A stretch of 6,571 bases of DNA from Flavobacterium sp. (lineage in GTDB: Bacteria; Bacteroidota; Bacteroidia; Flavobacteriales; Flavobacteriaceae): the NCBI GenBank assembly GCA_030151255.1, contig JASLED010000043.1:1-6571 (forward strand), in the 5' to 3' direction. Within the stretch, counting starts at the first letter, position 1; the number at the start of each line of letters is the position of its first letter. The notes beneath the pieces were generated by a model. It worked only from the letters and a program-made list of their open reading frames with translations, was not told the origin of the DNA and ran no database searches. Made by a program: the position numbers and the translations under genes. Below, piece by piece: positions 1-5,599 of the stretch.

Positions 1-35
1 TAGTAAATTTCAATACTTTATATTTTTACTAAATA

Positions 36-158
36 ATGAAACAAGATTCCCAAATAGCCATTTTAAAAAACCTCTTTCAAGGGAGAGAAGATGTATTTGC
101 TATTCGCTGGGAAAAATCAGGCAAATCGGGATACATGCCAGTTTACCAATACAGCTAA
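36..158 (+). pseudogene. N-terminal fragment of a TOTE-type conflict-system primase/helicase
   Basis: This 40-codon ORF begins MKQDSQIAILKNLF and contains FQGREDVFAIRWEK followed by KSGYMPVYQY. From memory, the block GRED-V-[FY]-x-x-RWE and then KSGY-x-P-x-Y lies at the extreme N-terminus of large bacterial proteins annotated as TOTE conflict system archaeo-eukaryotic primase/helicase, which are many hundreds of residues long. Homology stops at about residue 39 (Tyr), one codon before a TAA, exactly where reversed transposase sequence begins. The fragment therefore looks like a truncated gene, not a genuine small protein. No primase catalytic motif or helicase motif is included, so no activity is expected. 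The start is ATG at 36 with no Shine-Dalgarno. A TAAATTTC box at 4-11, one mismatch from the TAnnTTTG element, lies 24 bases upstream, so the fragment could still be transcribed. The 40 codons carry no internal lesion. Seen: the ORF and the motif. Recalled: the family. Inferred: the truncation. Confidence 0.6.
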
Positions 159-159
159 T

Positions 160-549
160 GGTAAACCTTGACGATCTGTAAAATATAAAGAATTTGTCGT
201 TTTACGTTTTTTTCTACCTTGTTCTCCACCTCTTAAAGCTGTAGTATGACTTCTATTTAAGTCTGCAAAGCGACCTATTGTTTTTTAATAATTCAATCCA
301 ACAAGATTGCCATACACCTACTTTGTACCAATTACGAAAATGACCAAATACTGTTTTATGACTTAATACTTGAGCACTAAACAAAGCTTGAACTGGCAAA
401 TAAATTCATTGGACACTTGTTTTTAATTTGTATAATATAGCATTAACTATTTCATAAAGTGGAGCTTTTGATTTAAATCCTCTTTTGAGAAGTGGTAAAT
501 GTGGTACTATATATAATTCTATACTATCTTTGTGGAGTACTTGGTACAA
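160..549 (-). pseudogene. Degenerate, truncated IS5-family transposase
   Basis: Read on the minus strand, this gives a recognisable N-terminal half of an IS5-type DDE transposase. It starts YQVLHKDSIELYIVPHL and continues through KRGFKS, VNAILYKLKT, KTVFGHFRNWYK, SHTTALRGGE, QGRKKRKTTN and FTDRQGLPLAV. The gene is dead for several visible reasons. The expected ATG is TTG at 549-547. The Trp codon in the VQW-type motif is TGA (408-406). The frame shifts near the T-run at 281-286. About four residues are missing before the first catalytic motif and about four more before QGRKK. The catalytic DGSHT motif reads NRSHT, so the first Asp of the DDE triad is lost (AAT at 257-255). Homology ends at about 160-166, so the second Asp and the Glu are absent. 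Three of the changes (TGG to TGA, GAT to AAT, GGA to AGA, assuming family codons) would be G to A. The opposite IS end is not in the window. Confidence 0.8.
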
Positions 550-597
550 GGGGTTGTAGGTTTTGTTGGTGTAGAGACACAAAGTTCTATAACCCTT
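548..597. repeat. Imperfect foldback between the IS remnant and exbD
   Basis: AAGGGGTTGTAG (548-559) pairs with CTATAACCCTT (587-597) through one bulged G and one G-U pair. Inside lies a smaller hairpin, GTGT-AGAG-ACAC (569-580). It overlaps the presumed transposase start at one end and lies 28 bases beyond the exbD stop at the other. It could be a subterminal structure of the degenerate IS. It could also be a leftover transcription stop for exbB-exbD, although no T-run follows it on the minus strand. The function is unresolved; only the pairing is directly seen. Confidence 0.4.
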
Positions 598-624
598 CTT
601 TATTTTACAAAAGTCAAAATAACC

Positions 625-1020
625 TCAATTTGCTTGAGTAGCAATTACAAATTTTAAATTATTTTTTACTCCAATTTGCAAAACATCAACTAATTCTTGA
701 ATTTGAGAGTCAAAAGGAATTCTAACAATTACTGATTGGTCTGTATTTTCGCCAATTTCAGCAAGTAATGTAGCTTCTAATTCTTCAAACGGTACTTCTT
801 TTTTATCTATAAAATATCGTTTGTCTTCTGTAATAGAAATACTCACAAATTGCTTGTTTGTTTTTTCATTGTTTGCTGCTTTTGGCAACATCATTTTAAT
901 AACGTTTGGGTTTGCTAACGTGGAAATAATCAGGAAGAACAACAACAAGAAGAACATAATGTCGCTTAATGAAGATGTAGCTACTTCTGCCTGAAATCGC
1001 TTATTTCTTTTAATTGCCAT
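625..1020 (-). CDS. exbD: ExbD/TolR-type proton-channel subunit of the TonB energy-transduction motor
   Basis: This inner-membrane protein works with ExbB to turn proton-motive force into TonB movement for outer-membrane transport. A short cytoplasmic basic N-terminus (MAIKRNKRFQAE) leads into one membrane helix, SSLSDIMFFLLLFFLIIST, at about residues 16-36. Its Asp20 corresponds to the essential protonatable Asp of ExbD/TolR. A periplasmic domain of about 95 residues follows and ends NLKFVIATQAN. The in-frame ORF extends to an ATG at 1038 (MQYKDQ extra), but I chose the ATG at 1020. MAIKRNKR is the usual family beginning, and this start overlaps the exbB stop by 11 bases (ATGGCAATTAA), a translational-coupling arrangement. 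The gene is co-transcribed with exbB. No tonB follows. After the TGA stop the sequence passes directly to a foldback and an IS relic. TolR is the alternative name within the same family; ExbD fits better because the expected partners in Bacteroidota are TonB-dependent transporters. Confidence 0.9.
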   Translation of the reverse strand: MAIKRNKRFQAEVATSSLSDIMFFLLLFFLIISTLANPNVIKMMLPKAANNEKTNKQFVSISITEDKRYFIDKKEVPFEELEATLLAEIGENTDQSVIVRIPFDSQIQELVDVLQIGVKNNLKFVIATQAN

Positions 1021-1711
1021 TTGGTCTTTGTATTGCATTAATGAAGTTCAAAATCGCTTTCTGAGTGTTTAATAGATAATTATCTATTGATGCATTTAGT
1101 GTATGATAAACGGCATAAGCAATTAAACCAACAACTAAACCAGAACCACTACTAATCATTTTTTCGTATAAACCTCCAGAAATATTAGCTATACTAATAT
1201 CTTCAGAAATAGAAATGTTATAAAAAATCTTAATAACTCCAGAAATTGTTCCAACAAAACCAAGTGTTGGCGCAATACCAGCAATTAACCCAAGGTATCC
1301 CATTTTCTTTTCCATGGTTCCTACTTCTATTGAAGCAACTCGTTCCATGTTAGATTCTATTTCAGGAATAGGTCTTCCAATTGATAAAGTTCCTTCTTTA
1401 ATAACACGAGATAAACCAGTGTTTTCTTGATCTAATGTTACATTTACTGCATCAATCTTTCCATTGTTTAATAATAAAACAACGTTGTTTATCATATTGT
1501 CATTTACTTTGGTATTACGTTTAATAAATAAGAAACGTTCTATAGCAATGTAAATAGTAATAAGTAATAAAATAAAAATAGGAATCATAAAAACCCCTCC
1601 TTTTAAGATAAAATCTAATGCAGAAACTTCAGTTTGTGTAGTTGTTGTTTCTGCTAAAGTATTTGCTAAATCAGTTGCAGAGTTGATTGGTGCTTGTAAA
1701 AATGTTAACAT
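1010..1711 (-). CDS. exbB: ExbB/TolQ/MotA-family proton channel protein
   Basis: This is the inner-membrane scaffold subunit that forms a pentamer around ExbD helices and powers TonB. The 233 residues are close to the usual ExbB length. A polar, Thr-rich N-terminal stretch (residues 1-33) precedes membrane helix 1 (about 38-58, FMIPIFILLLITIYIAIE). A cytoplasmic loop of about 80 residues follows. Helix 2 (about 138-162) contains the family signature GLIAGIAPTLGFVGTISGVI. Helix 3 (about 183-206, ISSGSGLVVGLIAYAVYH) then leads to a cytoplasmic tail. The small-residue-rich second helix followed by GLYEKMISSGSGLVVGLIAYAVY is diagnostic of the MotA/TolQ/ExbB family. It is the first gene of the exbB-exbD operon, with a promoter-like sequence 22 bases before the ATG. 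The stop TAA lies inside the exbD start region. Its role in iron, cobalamin or glycan uptake is inferred from the family; no cognate receptor lies in this window. Confidence 0.92.
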   Translation of the reverse strand: MLTFLQAPINSATDLANTLAETTTTQTEVSALDFILKGGVFMIPIFILLLITIYIAIERFLFIKRNTKVNDNMINNVVLLLNNGKIDAVNVTLDQENTGLSRVIKEGTLSIGRPIPEIESNMERVASIEVGTMEKKMGYLGLIAGIAPTLGFVGTISGVIKIFYNISISEDISIANISGGLYEKMISSGSGLVVGLIAYAVYHTLNASIDNYLLNTQKAILNFINAIQRPNGN

Positions 1712-1733
1712 GTTTAATATACGTTTATAAGGT

Positions 1734-1766
1734 CAAATATATTGAGATTTTTTTTGCTATATCAAA
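1734..1766 (-). promoter_or_regulatory. Bacteroidota-type promoter of exbB-exbD
   Basis: On the minus strand TTTG (1766-1763), a 21-base spacer and TATATTTG (1741-1734) match the Bacteroidota/Flavobacterium -33 (TTTG) and -7 (TAnnTTTG) elements. The -7 box ends 22 bases before the exbB ATG, which predicts a leader of roughly 17 bases. It is the only promoter in the window with both boxes exact. Confidence 0.65.
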
Positions 1767-1820
1767 ATCTTTTACTTTGAGTTGTAAAATTATTTTATTA
1801 TTTTAAAAGAAAAAGATTTT
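1764..1820. repeat. A+T-rich inverted repeat between the MFS gene and exbB
   Basis: AAAATCTTTT (1764-1773) and AAAAGATTTT (1811-1820) are perfect 10-base inverted copies around a 37-base A+T-rich interior. The repeat lies just past the stop of the MFS gene and may help end its transcript, but the stem is weak and no T-run follows it on the minus strand. The left arm overlaps the exbB -33 box, so a regulatory role is equally possible. Confidence 0.35.
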
Positions 1821-1835
1821 ATAATACTAAAACGT

Positions 1836-2999
1836 TTATTTATCAATATTATTTTCTAAATGAATAAATTTACTTAGTATTGAAATTGCCAAACCAAAAA
1901 GAGCAATTATTGCAAATGCTGTTTTTAGAGATGATTGCTGAGCGATAAAACCAATTATTGGAGGACCTAAAAAGAACCCGATAAAACCAATGCTTGTTAC
2001 AAAGGTTAGTGCTTGCTGTGTAGGCATTGTTTTACTTTGTCCGGCAAGATTATAAGCCATTGGTACAATGGCCGAAACGCCAAAACCAACAATCATAAAA
2101 GATATAATTGTAGCATATACACCTGGAAAAATAACCGAGCTACTTAAACCGATAAAAAGTAATAAGCCACAAATAAAAAGCGTGCGTTTTTCACCAAATC
2201 TTCGCACTGTAAAATCAGAAATAAAACGTCCACTAGCCATTGTAAACATATACGCAGTAAGTCCGTATCCAATTAGTTCAACAGGTGCATTTGTAATGTG
2301 TTTCATGTATTCGCTAGACCAATCTGTCATTGTGCCTTCTGCAACTAATGCAAAAAAAGCAAGCAAACCCAACATTGCTAAATTTTTATCAGGTAATTGA
2401 AATGATTTTTTCTGTTGATTTTGTTTTTGCAACGAAATAGTTTTCTCTTCCTGAGGAAGTAAATATCTAAAGAAAAGTAAGGAAAAAGCCATTCCTATTG
2501 CAGAAAAATAAATGAAATGATTTAATGGCGGAATATAATTACTAATCATTTCAGCACCAAGCCAAGATGCAGCAAAACCGCCAATACTCCAAGTACCATG
2601 TAATGATCCGATGATTTGACTTTTATATTGCTTAGAGATATGAATAGCCTGTGTATTGATAGAAATATTGGTAATATTACTGATGGCACCAAATAATATA
2701 AGGTTGGCTTTTAATTGCCACAAAATATTCCAATAACCAATTCCTATGAGCAATACAAAATAAGAAAGTAAAAATATAAGTGTGGATTTTTTACTGCCCA
2801 ATTTTTCGATGATTTTTCCGGCAAATGGCAAAGAAATTAAAGTACCTATAGAAATGTACAACAGTACAAATCCCCAAGCAGAATCGTTTACGCCAAAAGT
2901 GTCTTTTATGGTTGGAATTCTAGAAGCCCAAGAAGCTGATATTCCTCCGAAAAAAAAGAATAATACAGTAACTGCAATTCGTGCTAAATGTTTTGTCAT
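1836..2999 (-). CDS. Major facilitator superfamily transporter, YbjJ-like
   Basis: This predicted 387-residue inner-membrane secondary transporter has about twelve hydrophobic helices, in two halves separated by a polar Lys/Gln-rich loop at about 184-206. The N-terminus, with FFFFGGISASWASRIPTIKDTFG, resembles the E. coli YbjJ group, which begins with a comparable SSWLARTPAIRD motif. Motif-A-like loops follow helix 2 (GKIIEKLGSKK, about 61-71) and the matching place in the second half (SGRFISDFTVRRFGEKR). HGTWSIGGFAASWLG (134-148) and EGTMTDWSSEYM (221-232) are further marks of this group. The substrate is unknown and cannot be deduced from the neighbours. The start is supported by TTTTAATG and by a TACTTTTG box 23 bases upstream. 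It is probably a single-gene unit, because a terminator precedes it and an independent promoter lies downstream before exbB. It appears intact and of normal length. Confidence 0.85.
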   Translation of the reverse strand: MTKHLARIAVTVLFFFFGGISASWASRIPTIKDTFGVNDSAWGFVLLYISIGTLISLPFAGKIIEKLGSKKSTLIFLLSYFVLLIGIGYWNILWQLKANLILFGAISNITNISINTQAIHISKQYKSQIIGSLHGTWSIGGFAASWLGAEMISNYIPPLNHFIYFSAIGMAFSLLFFRYLLPQEEKTISLQKQNQQKKSFQLPDKNLAMLGLLAFFALVAEGTMTDWSSEYMKHITNAPVELIGYGLTAYMFTMASGRFISDFTVRRFGEKRTLFICGLLLFIGLSSSVIFPGVYATIISFMIVGFGVSAIVPMAYNLAGQSKTMPTQQALTFVTSIGFIGFFLGPPIIGFIAQQSSLKTAFAIIALFGLAISILSKFIHLENNIDK

Positions 3000-3022
3000 T
3001 AAAACGTAATTATAATTTTGTG

Positions 3023-3030
3023 CAAAAGTA
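3023..3030 (-). promoter_or_regulatory. -7 promoter element of the MFS transporter gene
   Basis: TACTTTTG on the minus strand is an exact TAnnTTTG box 23 bases before the ATG at 2999. The position where a -33 TTTG should fall (about 3048-3057) reads GTTTTTT on the minus strand and lies in the loop and stem of the upstream fhs terminator, so the -33 element is imperfect. Confidence 0.5.
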
Positions 3031-3037
3031 AAATAAT

Positions 3038-3071
3038 AAAAGCGACTGATAAAAAACTATCAATCGCTTTT
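3038..3071 (-). terminator. Rho-independent terminator of fhs
   Basis: Arms 3038-3051 and 3058-3071 pair through 13 of 14 positions (one C-A mismatch at 3046/3063) around a six-base loop. On the minus strand the GC-bearing core AAAGCGA/TCGCTTTT runs into TTTTATTATTTT. It lies 28 bases beyond the fhs stop codon, the right place and direction for fhs. Confidence 0.75.
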
Positions 3072-3098
3072 AGATTTATTAATATTATTTTATGATGT

Positions 3099-4766
3099 TT
3101 AACTCAAACCTTCAACAAGTCCGTTTACCAAATCAATTTTTGTAGCCTGAGGAACTTTTGGTAATCCTGGCATTCTCATAATATCGCCAGCAATAGCAAC
3201 AATAAACTCAGCCCCACGATTAATTACAATATCGTTAATTGTTATTGTAAAATTTTTTGCCACACCATATGCATTAGCATCAGCAGAAAAAGAATATTGT
3301 GTTTTAGCAATACAAACAGGAAAAGTATCCATTTCTGTTCCTTTTAATTGCGCTAATTTCTTTTTAGCAGCGGCAGAAAAATCAACAGCCGTTGCACCGT
3401 AAATTTTCTTAGCAATAGCTTCTATTTTAAGTGCTACTGTTTCTTCATCTTTATATGGAAATACTAGCTCTTTGCTCGGATTATTTTCAATAGCATTTAC
3501 AACTACATGGGCTAAATCAATAGCGCCATCACCACCTTCAGTAAAAGCATTATTAATTGCAAAACCAATATTGTTGTTTTTGCAATATTGTTCTACAATT
3601 GCTAATTCTTCCGTATCATCAGTTGCATATTTGTTGAAAGCTACAACAATACTTTGCCCGAATGATTTTAAGTTGTTTACATGCTTAGCTAAATTTTCTA
3701 AACCTTTTGTAATACCTTCAATATTTTTTTCTTTAATAGCGTCAATTGTTACATCACCGTGCATTTTTAACCCTTGTGCAGTTGCAACAATTACGGTAAG
3801 TTTTGGTTGAAGACCAGATTTTCTGCATTTGATATCAAAGAATTTTTCTGCACCTAAATCTGCACCAAAACCAGCTTCTGTAATTACATAATTGCCATAA
3901 CTCATTGCTATTTTTGTAGCAATTACAGAGTTGCATCCATGTGCAATATTAGCAAAAGGTCCGCCGTGAATAAAGGCTGCAGTATTTTCTGTAGTTTGTA
4001 CTAAATTTGGATTTAAAGCATCTTTTAACAATACTGTAATTGCACCAGCAACACCTAAGTCTTTTACTGTAAACATAGAACCATCGTAACGATATCCTAA
4101 TAAAATATTTTCAATTCTTCTGCGTAAATCATCAATATCTGTAGCTAAACACATAATTGCCATAATTTCAGAAGCGGGCGTAATATCAAAGCCAGATTCT
4201 TGTGGCACACCGTTAGCGCTTCCTCTTAAACCTGTATTGATATAGCGTAAACTTCTGTCATTTACATCCAAAACTCGTTTCCAAAGAATTTCTTTGATAC
4301 CATTTTCACTAGCTCTATTTTGATAAATATAGTTATCAAATAATGCACTAATAGTATTATGAGCAGAAGTAATTGCGTGGAAATCACCCGTAAAATGTAA
4401 ATTAATATTTTCCATTGGTAATACTTGTGCGTAGCCACCGCCAGCAGCTCCACCTTTCATACCAAAACACGGTCCTAAAGAAGGTTCGCGTAAAGCAACA
4501 ATTGCTTTTTTACCAATTTTATTTAATCCTAAAGCCAATCCGATTGAAACAGTTGTTTTTCCAATTCCCGCTTTAGTTGGCGTTATAGAAGTAACTAAAA
4601 TTAAGTTGGATGTATTGATATTTTGCTCATTTATTTGATCTAAAGGAACTTTAGCCATATACTTTCCGTAAGGAATTAATTCTTCTTGATTAATTTGGTA
4701 AGCTTTGGCAACATTTTGAATGTTTAGTAGTTGACTCTCACGAGCAATTTCGATATCGGTTTTCAT
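3099..4766 (-). CDS. fhs: Formate-tetrahydrofolate ligase
   Basis: This cytoplasmic enzyme makes 10-formyltetrahydrofolate from formate, ATP and tetrahydrofolate, feeding one-carbon units to purine, fMet and serine/glycine metabolism. The 555 residues match the usual full length. The ATP-binding loop is TPTKAGIGKTT (62-72). REPSLGPCFG (93-102) runs into the first family signature GMKGGAAGGGYAQV (102-115), then NLHFTGDFHAI (122-132). Other hallmarks are FDITPASEIMAI (193-204), FIHGGPFANIAHGCNS (265-280) and TEAGFGADLGAEKFFD (296-311). The second signature region reads VATAQGLKMHGD (327-338), which departs from the textbook VATxRALKxHGG. The P-loop has Ile where many family members have Glu. 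The ATG at 4766 is preceded by TTTTA with no Shine-Dalgarno, and MKTDIEIARE is a typical beginning. It appears to be a single-gene unit with its own terminator, divergent from phnA. The upstream region has TATCTTTA as a possible -7 box. Confidence 0.97.
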   Translation of the reverse strand: MKTDIEIARESQLLNIQNVAKAYQINQEELIPYGKYMAKVPLDQINEQNINTSNLILVTSITPTKAGIGKTTVSIGLALGLNKIGKKAIVALREPSLGPCFGMKGGAAGGGYAQVLPMENINLHFTGDFHAITSAHNTISALFDNYIYQNRASENGIKEILWKRVLDVNDRSLRYINTGLRGSANGVPQESGFDITPASEIMAIMCLATDIDDLRRRIENILLGYRYDGSMFTVKDLGVAGAITVLLKDALNPNLVQTTENTAAFIHGGPFANIAHGCNSVIATKIAMSYGNYVITEAGFGADLGAEKFFDIKCRKSGLQPKLTVIVATAQGLKMHGDVTIDAIKEKNIEGITKGLENLAKHVNNLKSFGQSIVVAFNKYATDDTEELAIVEQYCKNNNIGFAINNAFTEGGDGAIDLAHVVVNAIENNPSKELVFPYKDEETVALKIEAIAKKIYGATAVDFSAAAKKKLAQLKGTEMDTFPVCIAKTQYSFSADANAYGVAKNFTITINDIVINRGAEFIVAIAGDIMRMPGLPKVPQATKIDLVNGLVEGLS

Positions 4767-4793
4767 TAAAATTTAGTTTGTGTTATTGATAAG

Positions 4794-4801
4794 TAAAGAT
4801 A
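4794..4801 (-). promoter_or_regulatory. Possible -7 element of fhs
   Basis: TATCTTTA on the minus strand differs from TAnnTTTG only in the last base and ends 27 bases before the fhs ATG, similar to the other genes here. No convincing TTTG was found at the -33 distance, so this is a tentative call. The 174-base divergent fhs/phnA spacer holds nothing else recognisable. Confidence 0.35.
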
Positions 4802-4881
4802 CTATTTTATAAAACGAAATTATAAATTATTAGATTGTTATTAATAAAACATAATTGGATAAAAAGTTGAAGTGTTTTATG

Positions 4882-4914
4882 TTTTTTATATCTAAATAAT
4901 AAGAATTATCTTTG
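4882..4914 (+). promoter_or_regulatory. Bacteroidota-type promoter of phnA
   Basis: TATCTTTG (4907-4914) is an exact TAnnTTTG -7 box 26 bases before the phnA ATG. A T-run (4882-4887) sits at the -33 spacing but lacks the final G of TTTG. The predicted leader is roughly 20 bases. Confidence 0.6.
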
Positions 4915-4940
4915 TAAAACTAATAATATATTTTTTTACA

Positions 4941-5522
4941 ATGAAAACTGAAGCGGAATTAAAAGAGAGAAGCGGTAATAAATGTGAATTGTGTGAATCT
5001 ACAGAGCATTTAAATGTTTATTCAGTGCCACCTGCAGCAGCTAATGATGCTGATAAGGAAATTTATATTTGTGATACTTGTTTGGCTCAAATTGAAAAGA
5101 AAGAAGAATTAGATGCTAATCATTGGCAATGTTTAACTACTTCAATGTGGAGCGAATTTCCGGCAGTTCAGGTTGTAGCTTGGCGTATGCTTAATCGTTT
5201 TCGACAAGAAAGTTGGGCAGCTGATAGTTTAGAAATGATGTATTTAGATGATGAATTATTAGAGTTTGCAAAAGCTACAGGCGATCATACTGGAGACGGA
5301 TCAGTTGCTTTGCATAAAGATAGTAATGGAAATATTTTGGTAGCTGGAGATACAGTTACTTTAATTAAAGATTTGGATGTAAAAGGATCTTCTTTAAATG
5401 CAAAGATTGGAACAGCAGTGAGAAATATTCGCCTAGATCCAAACAATGTAGAATATATTGAAGGAAAGGTAGATGGACAAATGATTGTTATTCTTACAAA
5501 ATATGTAAAAAAACAAGCATAA
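4941..5522 (+). CDS. phnA: PhnA/YjdM-family zinc-ribbon protein
   Basis: This 193-residue cytoplasmic protein has the two-part PhnA layout. An N-terminal zinc ribbon has Cys15-x2-Cys18 and Cys44-x2-Cys47 (KCELC and ICDTC). The C-terminal domain, about residues 125-193, contains DSNGNILVAGDTVTLIKDL, VKGSS, KIGTAVRNIRL and IEGKVDGQM, the conserved PhnA/YjdM core. A linker of about 75 residues rich in Trp and acidic residues joins them and includes HWQCLTTSMWSE. E. coli YjdM is only about 111 residues; the longer form with an inserted middle is, as I recall, the common one in Bacteroidota. Despite the historic name from a phosphonate-use operon, no phosphonate genes are nearby, and the molecular function is not established by this context. 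It has its own promoter and ends at a hairpin shared with the convergent hydrolase gene. The start ATG at 4941 follows TTTTTTTACA with no Shine-Dalgarno. Confidence 0.92.
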   Translation: MKTEAELKERSGNKCELCESTEHLNVYSVPPAAANDADKEIYICDTCLAQIEKKEELDANHWQCLTTSMWSEFPAVQVVAWRMLNRFRQESWAADSLEMMYLDDELLEFAKATGDHTGDGSVALHKDSNGNILVAGDTVTLIKDLDVKGSSLNAKIGTAVRNIRLDPNNVEYIEGKVDGQMIVILTKYVKKQA

Positions 5523-5543
5523 GATTATAATGTAAAAAAGCAT

Positions 5544-5582
5544 AAAAAAAACCTATTATCATTTCGATAATAGGTTTTTTTT
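5544..5582. terminator. Bidirectional intrinsic terminator between phnA and the hydrolase gene
   Basis: A perfect 17-bp stem is formed by 5544-5560 and 5566-5582 around the loop ATTTC. The core ACCTATTATC/GATAATAGGT is flanked by eight A on the left and eight T on the right, so it ends in a T-run on either strand. It begins 21 bases past the phnA stop and 17 bases past the hydrolase stop, serving both convergent genes. Confidence 0.9.
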
Positions 5583-5599
5583 ATATTCTTACTTTTGAA

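Noticed and set aside
160..600. Active insertion sequence
   Set aside because: Nonsense codon, frameshift, missing catalytic residues and absence of the C-terminal half and of a second end make it a relic.
1021..1038. Upstream exbD start adding MQYKDQ
   Set aside because: Would increase the overlap with exbB to 29 bases; MAIKRNKR at 1020 is the usual family beginning with an 11-base overlap. It cannot be fully excluded.
2068..2400. Plus-strand ORF of 110 codons
   Set aside because: It lies wholly antisense within the MFS transporter gene, has no family-like motifs and no promoter box at the usual spacing.
2782..3009. Plus-strand ORF of 75 codons
   Set aside because: Antisense shadow of the MFS N-terminal region; the minus-strand frame has clear helices and family motifs.
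3472..3810. Plus-strand ORF of 112 codons
   Set aside because: Antisense to a well-conserved part of fhs; its hydrophobic look comes from reading the opposite strand.
4262..4453. Minus-strand ORF of 63 codons with a hydrophobic stretch
   Set aside because: Out-of-frame shadow inside fhs on the same strand, over the conserved GMKGGAAGGGYAQV to NLHFTGDF region.
4767..4940. Riboswitch or small RNA in the fhs-phnA spacer
   Set aside because: The spacer is almost all A and T, has no stable stems or known aptamer-like core, and predicted leaders are only about 20 bases.
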